Part shown: positions 8,168 through 16,705 of the stretch, piece after piece
Layout: every line of letters starts with the position of its first letter
How positions within the stretch are numbered: position 1 is the stretch's first letter
Assembly: GCA_020636495.1 (NCBI GenBank)
Contig: JACJXQ010000008.1
Location: forward strand, 1,240,001-1,304,000
From: Chitinophagales bacterium
GTDB taxonomy: Bacteria > Bacteroidota > Bacteroidia > Chitinophagales > Chitinophagaceae
Reading direction: 5' to 3'
DNA: 64,000 bases
Translations under genes and position numbers: made by a program
The notes under the pieces: generated by a model
Database searches by the model: none
What the model saw: only the letters and a program-made list of their open reading frames with translations
Told to the model about the DNA's origin: nothing

Positions 8168-8546
8168 GAAGAAGGAGTTCAAACCACTGACCAAAGCCGA
8201 AGAAGAAATAATGCAGGTGCTATGGCTACTGGAAAAAGCATTTGTAAAAGATGTGATAGACGAGTTGCCTGAACCCAGGCCGCATTATAATACGGTAAGT
8301 ACTATTATTAAGATATTGGAAGATAAGGGCTTTGTTGAGCACGAAAGCCTGGGCAAGTCTAACAGGTATTATCCGCTAGTGGCTAAAGAAGAGTATAGCA
8401 AAAAAAGTATGAACCAGTTTGTAGGGAAATACTTTGAAGGTTCGTTCGCCAATATGCTTTCATTTTTTGCAAAGGAAAAAAATATAAGTGTAAAAGACCT
8501 GGAGGAGATACTTGAAATAATGAAAAAGCAAAACACTAAAAAGTAA
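8166..8546 (+). CDS. BlaI/MecI/CopY-family transcriptional repressor
   Basis: 126 residues, the usual length for this family. The winged-helix N-terminal part starts KPLTKAEEEIMQVLWLLEKA and continues through YNTVSTIIKILEDKGFVEHE, the recognition helix and wing. The C-terminal helices (about residues 80-122) form the dimerisation part. Members repress their own operon until a membrane M56 peptidase cleaves them. The gene for such a peptidase follows after 5 bp. The operator array at 8112-8167 overlaps its start codon. No beta-lactamase gene adjoins, so the regulon is probably envelope related rather than classical blaZ control. Confidence 0.9.
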   Translation: MKKEFKPLTKAEEEIMQVLWLLEKAFVKDVIDELPEPRPHYNTVSTIIKILEDKGFVEHESLGKSNRYYPLVAKEEYSKKSMNQFVGKYFEGSFANMLSFFAKEKNISVKDLEEILEIMKKQNTKK

Positions 8547-8551
8547 ACGTT

Positions 8552-9781
8552 ATGCTGTATATCATACAAACGATAGTTTATACAGGGCTGATGTTGGCTA
8601 TATACTTGTTGCTGTTGGGTAATAAGCCTATGCATAAATTTAACAGGCTATACCTGTTATCAACAGCCGTATTGCCTCTTGTGTTGCCTATGCTGAAATT
8701 GCCTGAAGCATACAGGCCGCAACAGGTTCCGGGGAGTTTGTTCACAGGAGTGTTGCCTGAGGTTGTGATAAATAGCGGTAATAATGCTACTGCTGTTTCT
8801 ATACCGTTATGGGCGACAATTGCAATGGCTTTGTACTTGTTGGTTGCTGTTGCTTTCCTGTTGCCCGGATTATTGTCGTATGCCAAAATGAGAAGGATAA
8901 TTGGTGAAGGTGAGAAAGAAAATAAGGATGGATATGTATTGCTGAAACAAACCGGGTTTGGTCCGGGGAGTTGGGGCAGGTATATATTTCTGCCTGAGGG
9001 AGATGTGGATGAAACCATTATTGAACATGAAAGAGTACATATAGCATTACACCATAGCCTTGATATTATTTTCATAAGTATCATGCAAGCTGTAATGTGG
9101 CCTAATGTATTTCTGCATCTGCTCAGAAAGGAACTGGTGCAGGTGCACGAGTTCCAGGCAGATGCCGCAATAAACATGGAGGCGGCAGATTATTCTGTCT
9201 TATTGTTGTCCTCTTTGTTCCATACTGACAAATTATACTTAACTCATACATTTATTGATCATCCTATAAAAAGAAGAATTATGATGTTGCACAAAAACAA
9301 GACAACCGCAAAGCTGAGAGGTGTAGTAGCCTCCTTAGCTGCCACATGCCTGCTGGCCTGTATCATTACCATGCAAAGCTGCGAACGGGGGCAGACAGAA
9401 GTGAGAAAGGAACCCGTACTGGCATTTACAGCCAAGATGCCGGAACCGGGTTACGATGTTTATGAATTCCTGGCGAAAGCGGTTAAGTACCCGCAAGAGG
9501 CAAAGGATAAAGGTATTGAAGGCAGGGTAGCTATAAAATTTGTGGTAGATAAGACCGGTAAGATAAGGGATGCGGAAGTAGCCAGTAAAAAGGCAGACCC
9601 GATATTAGCGCAGGCTGCAATGGATGCCGTTGTTCAATTTCCTGACTGGACCCCGGGAGAAGATTCGACAGGTAACAAGGTACCTGTTTACTATACTGTT
9701 CCTATTACTTTCAAGTTAGAACATGATGATACTGTAACGAGGCAAGACGGGGTAGTAGATCGTAATGTATCGGATAAATAA
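8552..9781 (+). CDS. BlaR1-like M56 family membrane metallopeptidase with C-terminal TonB domain
   Basis: 409 residues. Membrane helices lie at about residues 3-22, 34-50, 88-110 and 252-272. The zinc-protease motif HERVH is at residues 159-163, followed by the downstream metal-ligand region EFQADAAIN, as in BlaR1/MecR1. After the last helix comes a periplasmic segment and a TonB C-terminal domain (about 310-395; YPQEAKDKGIEGRVAIKFVV and VVQFPDWTPG). The penicillin-sensing domain of true BlaR1 is absent and the TonB domain takes its place. By family knowledge it should cleave the BlaI-type repressor encoded just upstream. What it senses is unknown. Confidence 0.9.
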   Translation: MLYIIQTIVYTGLMLAIYLLLLGNKPMHKFNRLYLLSTAVLPLVLPMLKLPEAYRPQQVPGSLFTGVLPEVVINSGNNATAVSIPLWATIAMALYLLVAVAFLLPGLLSYAKMRRIIGEGEKENKDGYVLLKQTGFGPGSWGRYIFLPEGDVDETIIEHERVHIALHHSLDIIFISIMQAVMWPNVFLHLLRKELVQVHEFQADAAINMEAADYSVLLLSSLFHTDKLYLTHTFIDHPIKRRIMMLHKNKTTAKLRGVVASLAATCLLACIITMQSCERGQTEVRKEPVLAFTAKMPEPGYDVYEFLAKAVKYPQEAKDKGIEGRVAIKFVVDKTGKIRDAEVASKKADPILAQAAMDAVVQFPDWTPGEDSTGNKVPVYYTVPITFKLEHDDTVTRQDGVVDRNVSDK

Positions 9782-9869
9782 AACAAGATGGTATTATGCA
9801 TAACAGTACTACCCGGTCACCCGAAAATAAAATTAAGAAGTAATATTCCTGTATAAGTTCTATTATAAG

Positions 9870-9893
9870 CCTCCCTGTTACGGGAGGTTTTTT
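9870..9893 (+). terminator. Rho-independent terminator after the BlaI/M56 operon
   Basis: Stem CCTCCC / GGGAGG with a 6-nt loop followed by six T residues. Confidence 0.8.
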
Positions 9894-9915
9894 ATTGTGT
9901 TATTCTGTCATTTCG

Positions 9916-9958
9916 TATCTTGCCGCCCGTTATGAGTAAGGAAATTGTCAACTCATAG
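9916..9958 (+). pseudogene. Relic of a trpS promoter and start codon
   Basis: ATG at 9932 opens the short frame MSKEIVNS and then a stop. The intact trpS at 10374 begins MSKEIVVSG. The two share 12 identical bases (9937-9948 and 10379-10390), while the serine codon differs (AGT against TCT). A -7-like element TATCTTG (9916-9922) lies 9 nt before the relic ATG. I read it as the left end of a former trpS copy, separated from the working gene by the insertion carrying the orphan at 10045. Confidence 0.5.
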
Positions 9959-10044
9959 GATGCTTTACTGGTAGTTGTATAGTTATTATTTAATTATATT
10001 CTCAGATTGTATTAAAAGTTGTCTTTCGCAAATACACACGATTT

Positions 10045-10338
10045 ATGTCGATAAATTTTAAGATAGCGGTAGATGATATTTTTACTTATGAGCAAATTCC
10101 GGATGATACAATCTTAAGAGAGGATATGTATCAGGCAACCTTTGAACAATATGTAGTTGATTGTGGATGGTATGAAACTGATGAAGGCGGAACTTTTATT
10201 ACTTATCTGATAAAAGATTTTGATTGGGAGATGCCTGTAATCAAGATCCTGACTAAGGATTTTGAAAATGCTAAATGGAGTATAAATGTTTGTAAAGAGT
10301 ACCTGGAGAATTTATTTTCTGTAAATGGTGCTAAATGA
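10045..10338 (+). CDS. Hypothetical acidic protein, AT-rich orphan
   Basis: 97 residues with no recognisable family, signal peptide or membrane segment. It is strongly acidic (many Asp and Glu, few Arg), with DCGWYETDEGGTFITYLI in the middle. Codon use is more AT-rich than in trpS and the M56 gene on either side. It lies between a trpS start relic at 9932 and the real trpS at 10374, so it probably arrived with an insertion or allele exchange. Small acidic orphans of this kind are often immunity or antitoxin proteins, but no toxin partner is visible here and I do not assign that function. Confidence 0.65.
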   Translation: MSINFKIAVDDIFTYEQIPDDTILREDMYQATFEQYVVDCGWYETDEGGTFITYLIKDFDWEMPVIKILTKDFENAKWSINVCKEYLENLFSVNGAK

Positions 10339-10373
10339 AACAAAAACTAAATTGAGACACAACTTTTAATACT

Positions 10374-11372
10374 ATGTCTAAGGAAATTGTTGTTAGCGGA
10401 ATACGTTCTACAGGCTTTCTGCACCTGGGCAACTACTTTGGTGCTATGCGCAACTATGTGAAAATGCAGGATGAGTATAACTGCTATTTCTTTGTGGCGG
10501 ATTATCATTCGCTTACCACGCACCCCGACCCAAAGGATCTACGTGGTAATGTGTACAGGGTAGTGGCTGAGAATGTGGCCTGCGGATTGGATCCTGATAA
10601 AGTAGCACTGTATGCACAGAGCGACGTTCCCGAGATACCGGAGTTGTACCTGATGATGAATATGCTGGCCTATAAAGGTGAGTTGGAGAAGGTGCCTACA
10701 TTCAAAGACAAAGTGCGCCAGCAGCCGGAGAATGTCAATGCGGGATTGCTGACCTATCCTGTACTGATGGCGGCTGATATCATTATTCATAAAGCGGTAA
10801 AGGTGCCTGTGGGTAAAGACCAGGAGCAGCATGTGGAGATGGCGCGCAATTTCGTCAACAGGTTTGCCAGCAGGTATGGTGAGTTGTTCCCTGAGCCATA
10901 TCCCTTCAACTTCAGCGAAGAACTGATAAAAGTGCCCAGCCTGGATGGTACGGGTAAAATGAGCAAGAGCGAGAACGTTAATGCAACCTTGTACCTGGCT
11001 GATGAAGATGATGTGATACGCAAAAAGGTAATGAAGGCAAAGACGGATTCGGGTCCTACAGAGCCGAATAGCGAAATGCCTGAATATATCCGCAATATCT
11101 TTCAACTGATGAGCCTGGTGTCATCTTCTGATGTGGTGGACGCTTATAAAAAAGCTTATAATGAATGCACTATCCGCTATGGTGATATGAAAAAGCAACT
11201 GGCGGAAGATATGGTAGCCTTCATTGCTCCTATCAGGGAGCGGGCAAAGGACTTGCAGAACAACGAAGACCGGATAAGGAAAATATTAAAAGAGGGCGCG
11301 GAAAAAGCCCGTGCCAGCGCATCAGTCACCATGTCTGAAGCGAGGAAGATGATCGGTATCAACTATTATTAA
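10374..11372 (+). CDS. trpS: Tryptophan--tRNA ligase
   Basis: 332 residues, the normal length for bacterial TrpRS. It is a class I synthetase: the HIGH-type motif appears as HLGNYFGA near residue 17, and the KMSKS loop as GKMSKSEN near residue 196. The tryptophan-pocket region MADIIIHKAVKVPVGKDQEQH is clear. It charges tRNA-Trp with tryptophan in the cytoplasm. The start MSKEIVVSG is duplicated upstream at 9932-9949, suggesting that the 5' end was rearranged. It is followed by the deoxynucleoside kinase gene after about 100 bp. Confidence 0.97.
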   Translation: MSKEIVVSGIRSTGFLHLGNYFGAMRNYVKMQDEYNCYFFVADYHSLTTHPDPKDLRGNVYRVVAENVACGLDPDKVALYAQSDVPEIPELYLMMNMLAYKGELEKVPTFKDKVRQQPENVNAGLLTYPVLMAADIIIHKAVKVPVGKDQEQHVEMARNFVNRFASRYGELFPEPYPFNFSEELIKVPSLDGTGKMSKSENVNATLYLADEDDVIRKKVMKAKTDSGPTEPNSEMPEYIRNIFQLMSLVSSSDVVDAYKKAYNECTIRYGDMKKQLAEDMVAFIAPIRERAKDLQNNEDRIRKILKEGAEKARASASVTMSEARKMIGINYY

Positions 11373-11475
11373 TGCCGTGATGTTTGAATTAGAAGATTAT
11401 ATTGTATTTTAAAGTAAGTGATATAGTGCGGTTGGGTTAATAATTAAGTTTACCGATTACTTTTCAAGAGGATAT

Positions 11476-12111
11476 ATGGCAAAGAAAAAAGTATTGAAAC
11501 ACATAGCTGTGGCCGGTAATATCGGCGCGGGAAAAACCACATTGACCTCTGTATTAGCCAAGCACTATAAATGGACCCCCAACTACGAGGATATAGACAC
11601 CAATCCGTACCTGGTAGATTTTTATGATGATATGCACCGTTGGTCGTTCAATCTGCAGGTGTACTTCCTGAATACCCGCCTGAAACAACTACAGGAGATA
11701 AGGAAGGGTAGTAGCACTGTGATACAGGACAGGACGATATACGAAGACGCTTATATATTCGCTCCCAACCTTTCTGATATGGGGCTGATGAATAAGCGGG
11801 ATTTTGATAATTATACCTCATTGTTCAATACGCTCAGGGAAATGATAGAGCCGCCCGACCTGCTGATTTACCTCAAAGCGTCTATTCCTAAGCTGGTAGA
11901 CCAGATACAGAAACGCGGCCGAGAATATGAAGAGAATATCAGGCTGGACTACCTGAAACGCCTGAACGAGAACTATAACAAGTGGATAGATAAGTACAAC
12001 GACGGCCAGTTGCTGGTAATAGATATCGATAACCTGGACTTTACCGAAAATGAAGAGGACCTGGCAGAAGTGTTGCGTAGGGTAGACGCCCAGATAAACG
12101 GTCTGTTCTGA
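11476..12111 (+). CDS. Deoxynucleoside kinase
   Basis: 211 residues. The P-loop AGNIGAGKTTL is at about residues 13-23. The dNK-family motif QDRTIYEDAYIF (the DRS-type loop that contacts substrate) lies near residue 84, and the lid region RGREYEENIRLDYL, with its paired arginines, near residue 138. This matches the dCK/dGK/dAK family that phosphorylates salvaged deoxynucleosides with ATP. Which base it prefers cannot be read from the sequence. It lies between trpS and a DUF5686 gene, each in the same direction. Confidence 0.9.
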   Translation: MAKKKVLKHIAVAGNIGAGKTTLTSVLAKHYKWTPNYEDIDTNPYLVDFYDDMHRWSFNLQVYFLNTRLKQLQEIRKGSSTVIQDRTIYEDAYIFAPNLSDMGLMNKRDFDNYTSLFNTLREMIEPPDLLIYLKASIPKLVDQIQKRGREYEENIRLDYLKRLNENYNKWIDKYNDGQLLVIDIDNLDFTENEEDLAEVLRRVDAQINGLF

Positions 12112-12175
12112 TCATTGTAACTTTCCGTTCATTTGCACGATATACCTTTATCACGATACTGAAATACACTAACTC

Positions 12176-14740
12176 ATGTTTAAAAATAAGTTCACCTTAT
12201 TCTTTCTTCTGATACTGGCGCCATATGCATTGCTGGCGGGTGTACTGAAAGGTAAAGTGACTGACAGGAAAGGTGAACCATTACCTTACGCTACCATCTA
12301 TATCAAAGGTACTACTACAGGTACTACCGCCAACGCTGATGCCAACTATAGCATAGTATTGCAACCCGGTACTTACAACGTATTGTGCCAATATATAGGT
12401 TTTCAACAACTGTCATTCAATATAACCATTAAGGGAAATGAAGAGCTGGTGCACAACTTTTCATTGCAGGAGCAGTCATTACAAATGAACAATGTTGTGG
12501 TGAAAGCCAACGCAGAAGACCCCGCCTATCCCATTATCCGGAAGACCATCAAAAAGCGTAAGTTCCACCAGGACCAGGTACATGCTTTCCAGACATCGAT
12601 ATATATGAAGGCCGTATTGCGTAACAGCTCAATGCCTGAAAAGATTCTGGGTATTAAGATACCTACTGAAGAGGTAACAGGAGCAGGTGGTGGCGGAGCT
12701 GATTCCAGCAAGCTGGGGGTGTTGTACCTGAGTGAACAGGAAGCGGAGTATTATGCTGACGGCAAGAAAGAGCGCACCATCATTCGCGGTGTAAAACAAA
12801 GCGGAGACCCTAAAGGAGTGGGTATTTCAAGAGTGCCACCCGTTGTTTCATTTTACGATAATAATGTGAACCCCTTATGGAACATCAGTGAGCGGGGCTT
12901 TATATCGCCTATAAGTGATGGGGCGATGAACTATTATAAATACCACTACGAAGGTGAGTTCATACAGGACGGCTATACCATTAATAAAATATCCGTTACG
13001 CCTAAGAGGGACTACGAGCCTTTGTTTTATGGCACTATATATATAGTAGACAAAGATTGGGCGGTGCACAGCCTGGACCTGACTTTGACCAAAAAATCGG
13101 GGCTGGACCTGTTAGATACCCTTAAAGTAGTGCAAACCTACATACCTCTGAAAAAAGATACCTGGGTGATCAAGAGCCAGGTGCAGTATATCCAGTTATC
13201 ACTTATTGGTTTTGGTATAAACGGTAATTTTCTTGCTGTGTATGATAACCAACAGGTGAACGGCAAGATACCGGACAGCATGTTTGCCGGTAAGATCGTG
13301 AGTTCATACCTGAGTGAGGCCAATGATAAAGATTCTGCATATTGGAACAGTGCACGTATCATACCCCTTGAAAAGGATGAGGTGCAGGATTATCATAAAC
13401 GCGATAGTATCTATACCCTTGAAAACTCGCCCGGGTACCTGGATTCTATCCGCCGCAGGCGCAACAGGTTCACTGTGGGCGATGTAATAAACGGGGGCTA
13501 TTACCATGCTACCAAAAATAACAAAAGTGTTATTACTACGAACTCACTATTGCAGGGAATGGTGACCTATAACAACGTAGAAGGACTGGCTGTGACTCCC
13601 AAGGTATGGTACGAACATGAGGTAGATACCGGAAAGACACTCAGTGCCGTAATGGCCATTCGTTATGGTTTTGGTAATACTCACCTGAATGCCATCAGCC
13701 GTATCAGCTACCTGCAAAAAGACCGTGCGTGGCTGAGCCGGTATTGGGAGACAGGGGTTGAAGGTGGTAAGTACATCCATCAGTACAATCCACACAGCAG
13801 TGTGACCCAGTTATATAATACCATTGCGGCCTTATGCTATGGCAAGAACTTCCTGAAGATCTACGAAAGCTACCGGGCTGCGGGGTTCTTCAACCGAAAC
13901 TTTGGCAGCGGGCTGAGGATTGGGCTGAAAGCCGGTTTTGAGCAGCGAATACCTTTGTCTAATACCACTTTCTACACCTGGGCCAATAATGACCCTGAAA
14001 AATGGACCGATAACGTGCCGGCACCATTGCAGGGACAGGTATGGGAACAACATAATGCTGTTCTTGCCCACATCTCAGTATCGTACCGCCCGGGAACCAG
14101 ATATGTTCAGTACCCTAAATTCAAGTCGCCGATACGCAGCAAGTGGCCGCTTTTTTATGCCGTTTATGACAAGGGTGTGCCGGGTATACTGAATAGTAAA
14201 ACGGATTTTGACAAGTGGCGTTTCGGGCTGAACGATTACCTGAATATGAAACTATTCGGCAGCCTGCAATACAATATCGCATCGGGCGGTTTTTTAAATA
14301 AAAACTATGTAAGCCTGCCTGATATGATGCATATAGCAGACAATCAGCTGTTGGTTGCCTCGCCCTACCTGATGAGCTTCCAATTGGCGCCTTATTACCT
14401 GTTCAGCAATACAGCCAGCCTTTATGGCGAGGGGCATGTGGAGTGGAACCTGAACGGTTTCCTGACCAACAAAGTGCCATTGCTGAGAAAACTGGGCTGG
14501 ACCCTTGTAGCTGGTAATAACACCCTGTATATCGACCGGAACAATTACTACACCGAGGCCTTTGTAGGTATTGATAATATCGGCTTTAAATTGTTCAAAT
14601 TGCTGCGCCTGGACCTGGTACGGGGCTGGGATGCTACAGGCCAGGTACGTACCGGTTTCAGGCTGGGTATTAATGATGCCATCCTTACCGGCCTGACGGG
14701 CATATCCATAGGCAACGACAAAGAAAAATTCAACTGGTAG
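12176..14740 (+). CDS. DUF5686 family outer-membrane protein with CarboxypepD-regulatory-like domain
   Basis: 854 residues. A signal peptide covers about residues 1-22. Residues about 24-108 form a carboxypeptidase-regulatory-like beta-sandwich (KGKVTDRKGEPLPYATIYIK, then YNVLCQYIGFQ), the same domain found at the front of SusC/TonB receptors. The rest is the long DUF5686 region, rich in alternating aromatic and polar residues and ending in strands typical of an outer-membrane barrel. There is no TonB plug, so it is not a classical SusC. Members are widespread in Bacteroidota with unknown function. It is preceded by the kinase gene (64 bp) and followed by a 350-bp non-coding stretch. Confidence 0.88.
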   Translation: MFKNKFTLFFLLILAPYALLAGVLKGKVTDRKGEPLPYATIYIKGTTTGTTANADANYSIVLQPGTYNVLCQYIGFQQLSFNITIKGNEELVHNFSLQEQSLQMNNVVVKANAEDPAYPIIRKTIKKRKFHQDQVHAFQTSIYMKAVLRNSSMPEKILGIKIPTEEVTGAGGGGADSSKLGVLYLSEQEAEYYADGKKERTIIRGVKQSGDPKGVGISRVPPVVSFYDNNVNPLWNISERGFISPISDGAMNYYKYHYEGEFIQDGYTINKISVTPKRDYEPLFYGTIYIVDKDWAVHSLDLTLTKKSGLDLLDTLKVVQTYIPLKKDTWVIKSQVQYIQLSLIGFGINGNFLAVYDNQQVNGKIPDSMFAGKIVSSYLSEANDKDSAYWNSARIIPLEKDEVQDYHKRDSIYTLENSPGYLDSIRRRRNRFTVGDVINGGYYHATKNNKSVITTNSLLQGMVTYNNVEGLAVTPKVWYEHEVDTGKTLSAVMAIRYGFGNTHLNAISRISYLQKDRAWLSRYWETGVEGGKYIHQYNPHSSVTQLYNTIAALCYGKNFLKIYESYRAAGFFNRNFGSGLRIGLKAGFEQRIPLSNTTFYTWANNDPEKWTDNVPAPLQGQVWEQHNAVLAHISVSYRPGTRYVQYPKFKSPIRSKWPLFYAVYDKGVPGILNSKTDFDKWRFGLNDYLNMKLFGSLQYNIASGGFLNKNYVSLPDMMHIADNQLLVASPYLMSFQLAPYYLFSNTASLYGEGHVEWNLNGFLTNKVPLLRKLGWTLVAGNNTLYIDRNNYYTEAFVGIDNIGFKLFKLLRLDLVRGWDATGQVRTGFRLGINDAILTGLTGISIGNDKEKFNW

Positions 14741-15091
14741 CATTACTGTTCAGTTATCTGCATTATGTATTTACATAAATACATATGGGTAATTGCTATT
14801 GCTGAAAACAGGTCTTTTTGTATCGTTTTGTATCGAAATTGAACGTTTTTTAGGTGGGGTATCTTAATTTATACATAGTTGCTGTTTTATTGTTATGTAT
14901 AAAGCCTTCCTGTTATCCTCTTTTCCCGGGTTGTTTTCATGAAGTCAAAGAGCTTTAATTGATTGTACAAATATACGTAAAATTGTCATTATTTTAAAGC
15001 CTATATTCAGGAATTGATAATAAAAAATATGTACCAGGCAGACTAAACTTATGTTAATAAATTGTGTCTGACAGGAAATTCAGACACAAAC
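14741..15091. other. Non-coding region with a palindrome and an inverted repeat
   Basis: About 350 bp, AT-rich, with no credible gene. It holds a 22-bp palindrome (14764-14785, arms TATGTATTTA / TAAATACATA, 2-bp centre), a short tandem of TTTTGTATCG at about 14816-14834, and an inverted repeat at 15062-15089 directly before the next ATG. Confidence 0.7.
15062..15089 (+). promoter_or_regulatory. Inverted repeat in the leader of the arylsulfotransferase-like gene
   Basis: Perfect 10-bp arms TTGTGTCTGA / TCAGACACAA around the 8-nt loop CAGGAAAT, ending 2 nt before the ATG at 15092. As RNA it would form a hairpin over the ribosome entry region, and its loop carries the AGGAAA purine run. As DNA it could be an operator. 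Confidence 0.55.
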
Positions 15092-16657
15092 ATGCGCACA
15101 AACAATATTTTACTGATCCTCATCTTATTGTTGTCTTTATCTGCCTGTAAAAAGGAGAGAGAAGATATAACAACCACCTATACGGGCAATGTATCTGACA
15201 GGTTTACCCAGTTTGGCATCCAGGGCCAGAAGATCATCACCAATCCGTCGGGCTATGCGCCACTTACAGCGAAAATAGAGTTGGAAACCGCTTTTAAAAC
15301 CCGGGCCGTTATCAGGGTAGTAGGTAAACACGGTGACCATTCGGATATCGTAAAAGAGTTTAACGTGTATGACTATAAGCATAGCCTGCCTGTAATGGGC
15401 ATGTATGCCGACTATGATAACATTGTAGAACTTACCCTGTATGATGAGCAGGGTAAGAGCATGGGCAGCAGTGCTGTTGCCATACATACCGGACCGGTGG
15501 TGGCCGATCTGCCAGCTATAGACATCAATGTGCCACCGGCGGACGGTGAGAATGAAATGATACTGGTAAGCTATTTTGGCTACGCCGAAAAACTACAGCC
15601 GCAAAAGCCGTTTGTTTTTGATAAATACGGAGATATACGCTGGTACCTTGATTATACGAACCACCCTCAACTGAAGGACATGCAATTTGATGACGGGATG
15701 GAGCTGCTGCAGAACGGCAACCTGTATTTCGGAGATATGAGTACACATGCCATCTACGAGGTGAACTATTTTGGCGAAGTACAGAATACCTGGGATCTGA
15801 AGTCGCAAGGATATTTGTTCCATCACCAGGTACTGGAGAAACCGGATGGCAACTTCCTGGTATCGGTAAGTAAAGCAGGGCTGAGCACTGTAGAGGATTT
15901 TATCATCGAGGTGAACAGGAACAGCAAGCAGGTATCGAACGTATGGGACCTGCGCGAATCGTTGCAGAAAGACAGGATGACGATGCAGCTTGACGAGAGT
16001 GACTGGATACATGTGAACGCGGTAGAATACAGTCCTGCCGATAACTGCATAGTTGTGTCGGGCAGGCACCAGGGGCTGATAAAGCTGGATATGAACAACA
16101 ACGTGAAATGGATCATGGGGCCGCACCGTGGCTGGGATAGGGCCGGAAATGGTGTGGACCTGACACAGAAACTGCTGCGGCCGCTTGATAAGAACGGCAA
16201 CCTGATAACTGACCCGGCAGTGGCAGATGGCGCCGTGAACCACCCTGATTTTGAATGGAACTGGTACCAGCATGCCCCGCTATTGATGCCCGCCGTCCAT
16301 ATTATGTGTTTTGACAACGGGCAAACAAGGAATTTTACAGAAGAGGGCGCGTACAGCAGGGCTGTAGAGTTTGTGGTAGATGAAGCTAATATGACCATAC
16401 AGCAGGTGTGGCAATATGGTAAAGAGCGTGGGCTGGAAACATTCGGTGCCTATGTTTCGGATGTGGATATAGACCCATTGAAGCATACCGTCATATTTGC
16501 GCCGGGTGATGTGGCATTGAATAACAACCTGGTGTTTTATGGTAAGGTGATAGAGCTGACGGCCAATACATCGAACGTGGTTTTTGAAGCAACCATATAT
16601 CCACCTAACCCCTACTATATCCTTACTTTTCACAGGGTAGAGAAAATAAAATTCTGA
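15092..16657 (+). CDS. Arylsulfotransferase (AssT)-like lipoprotein
   Basis: 521 residues from the ATG at 15092. A TTG at 15062 would extend the frame but translates the inverted repeat, so it is rejected. The N-terminus is a lipoprotein signal ending LLSLSACKK (lipobox LSAC). The body resembles PLP-independent aryl-sulfate sulfotransferases, a six-bladed propeller family: LLQNGNLYFGD, YLFHHQVLEKPDGNFLV, DWIHVNAVEYSP and WYQHAPLLMP supply the His-rich blade motifs where the family's catalytic His sits. The enzyme would move sulfate between phenolic compounds at the cell envelope. The substrate is unknown. It converges on the serine hydrolase gene with a shared terminator between them. Confidence 0.82.
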   Translation: MRTNNILLILILLLSLSACKKEREDITTTYTGNVSDRFTQFGIQGQKIITNPSGYAPLTAKIELETAFKTRAVIRVVGKHGDHSDIVKEFNVYDYKHSLPVMGMYADYDNIVELTLYDEQGKSMGSSAVAIHTGPVVADLPAIDINVPPADGENEMILVSYFGYAEKLQPQKPFVFDKYGDIRWYLDYTNHPQLKDMQFDDGMELLQNGNLYFGDMSTHAIYEVNYFGEVQNTWDLKSQGYLFHHQVLEKPDGNFLVSVSKAGLSTVEDFIIEVNRNSKQVSNVWDLRESLQKDRMTMQLDESDWIHVNAVEYSPADNCIVVSGRHQGLIKLDMNNNVKWIMGPHRGWDRAGNGVDLTQKLLRPLDKNGNLITDPAVADGAVNHPDFEWNWYQHAPLLMPAVHIMCFDNGQTRNFTEEGAYSRAVEFVVDEANMTIQQVWQYGKERGLETFGAYVSDVDIDPLKHTVIFAPGDVALNNNLVFYGKVIELTANTSNVVFEATIYPPNPYYILTFHRVEKIKF

Positions 16658-16677
16658 TAGTGCTGAATACAGTATAG

Positions 16678-16704
16678 CAAAGGGCTGCCATAGGTAGCCC
16701 TTTG
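16678..16704. terminator. Bidirectional terminator between convergent genes
   Basis: 12-bp stem CAAAGGGCTGCC / GGTAGCCCTTTG (one G-T pair) with a 3-nt loop ATA, lying in the 48-bp gap between the arylsulfotransferase-like gene and the serine hydrolase gene. The T run is short, so it is moderately supported. Confidence 0.65.
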
Positions 16705-16705
16705 A

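Noticed and set aside
9796..9843. 15-codon frame after the M56 gene (ATG at 9796)
   Set aside because: Too short, no promoter of its own and no similarity to known small proteins.
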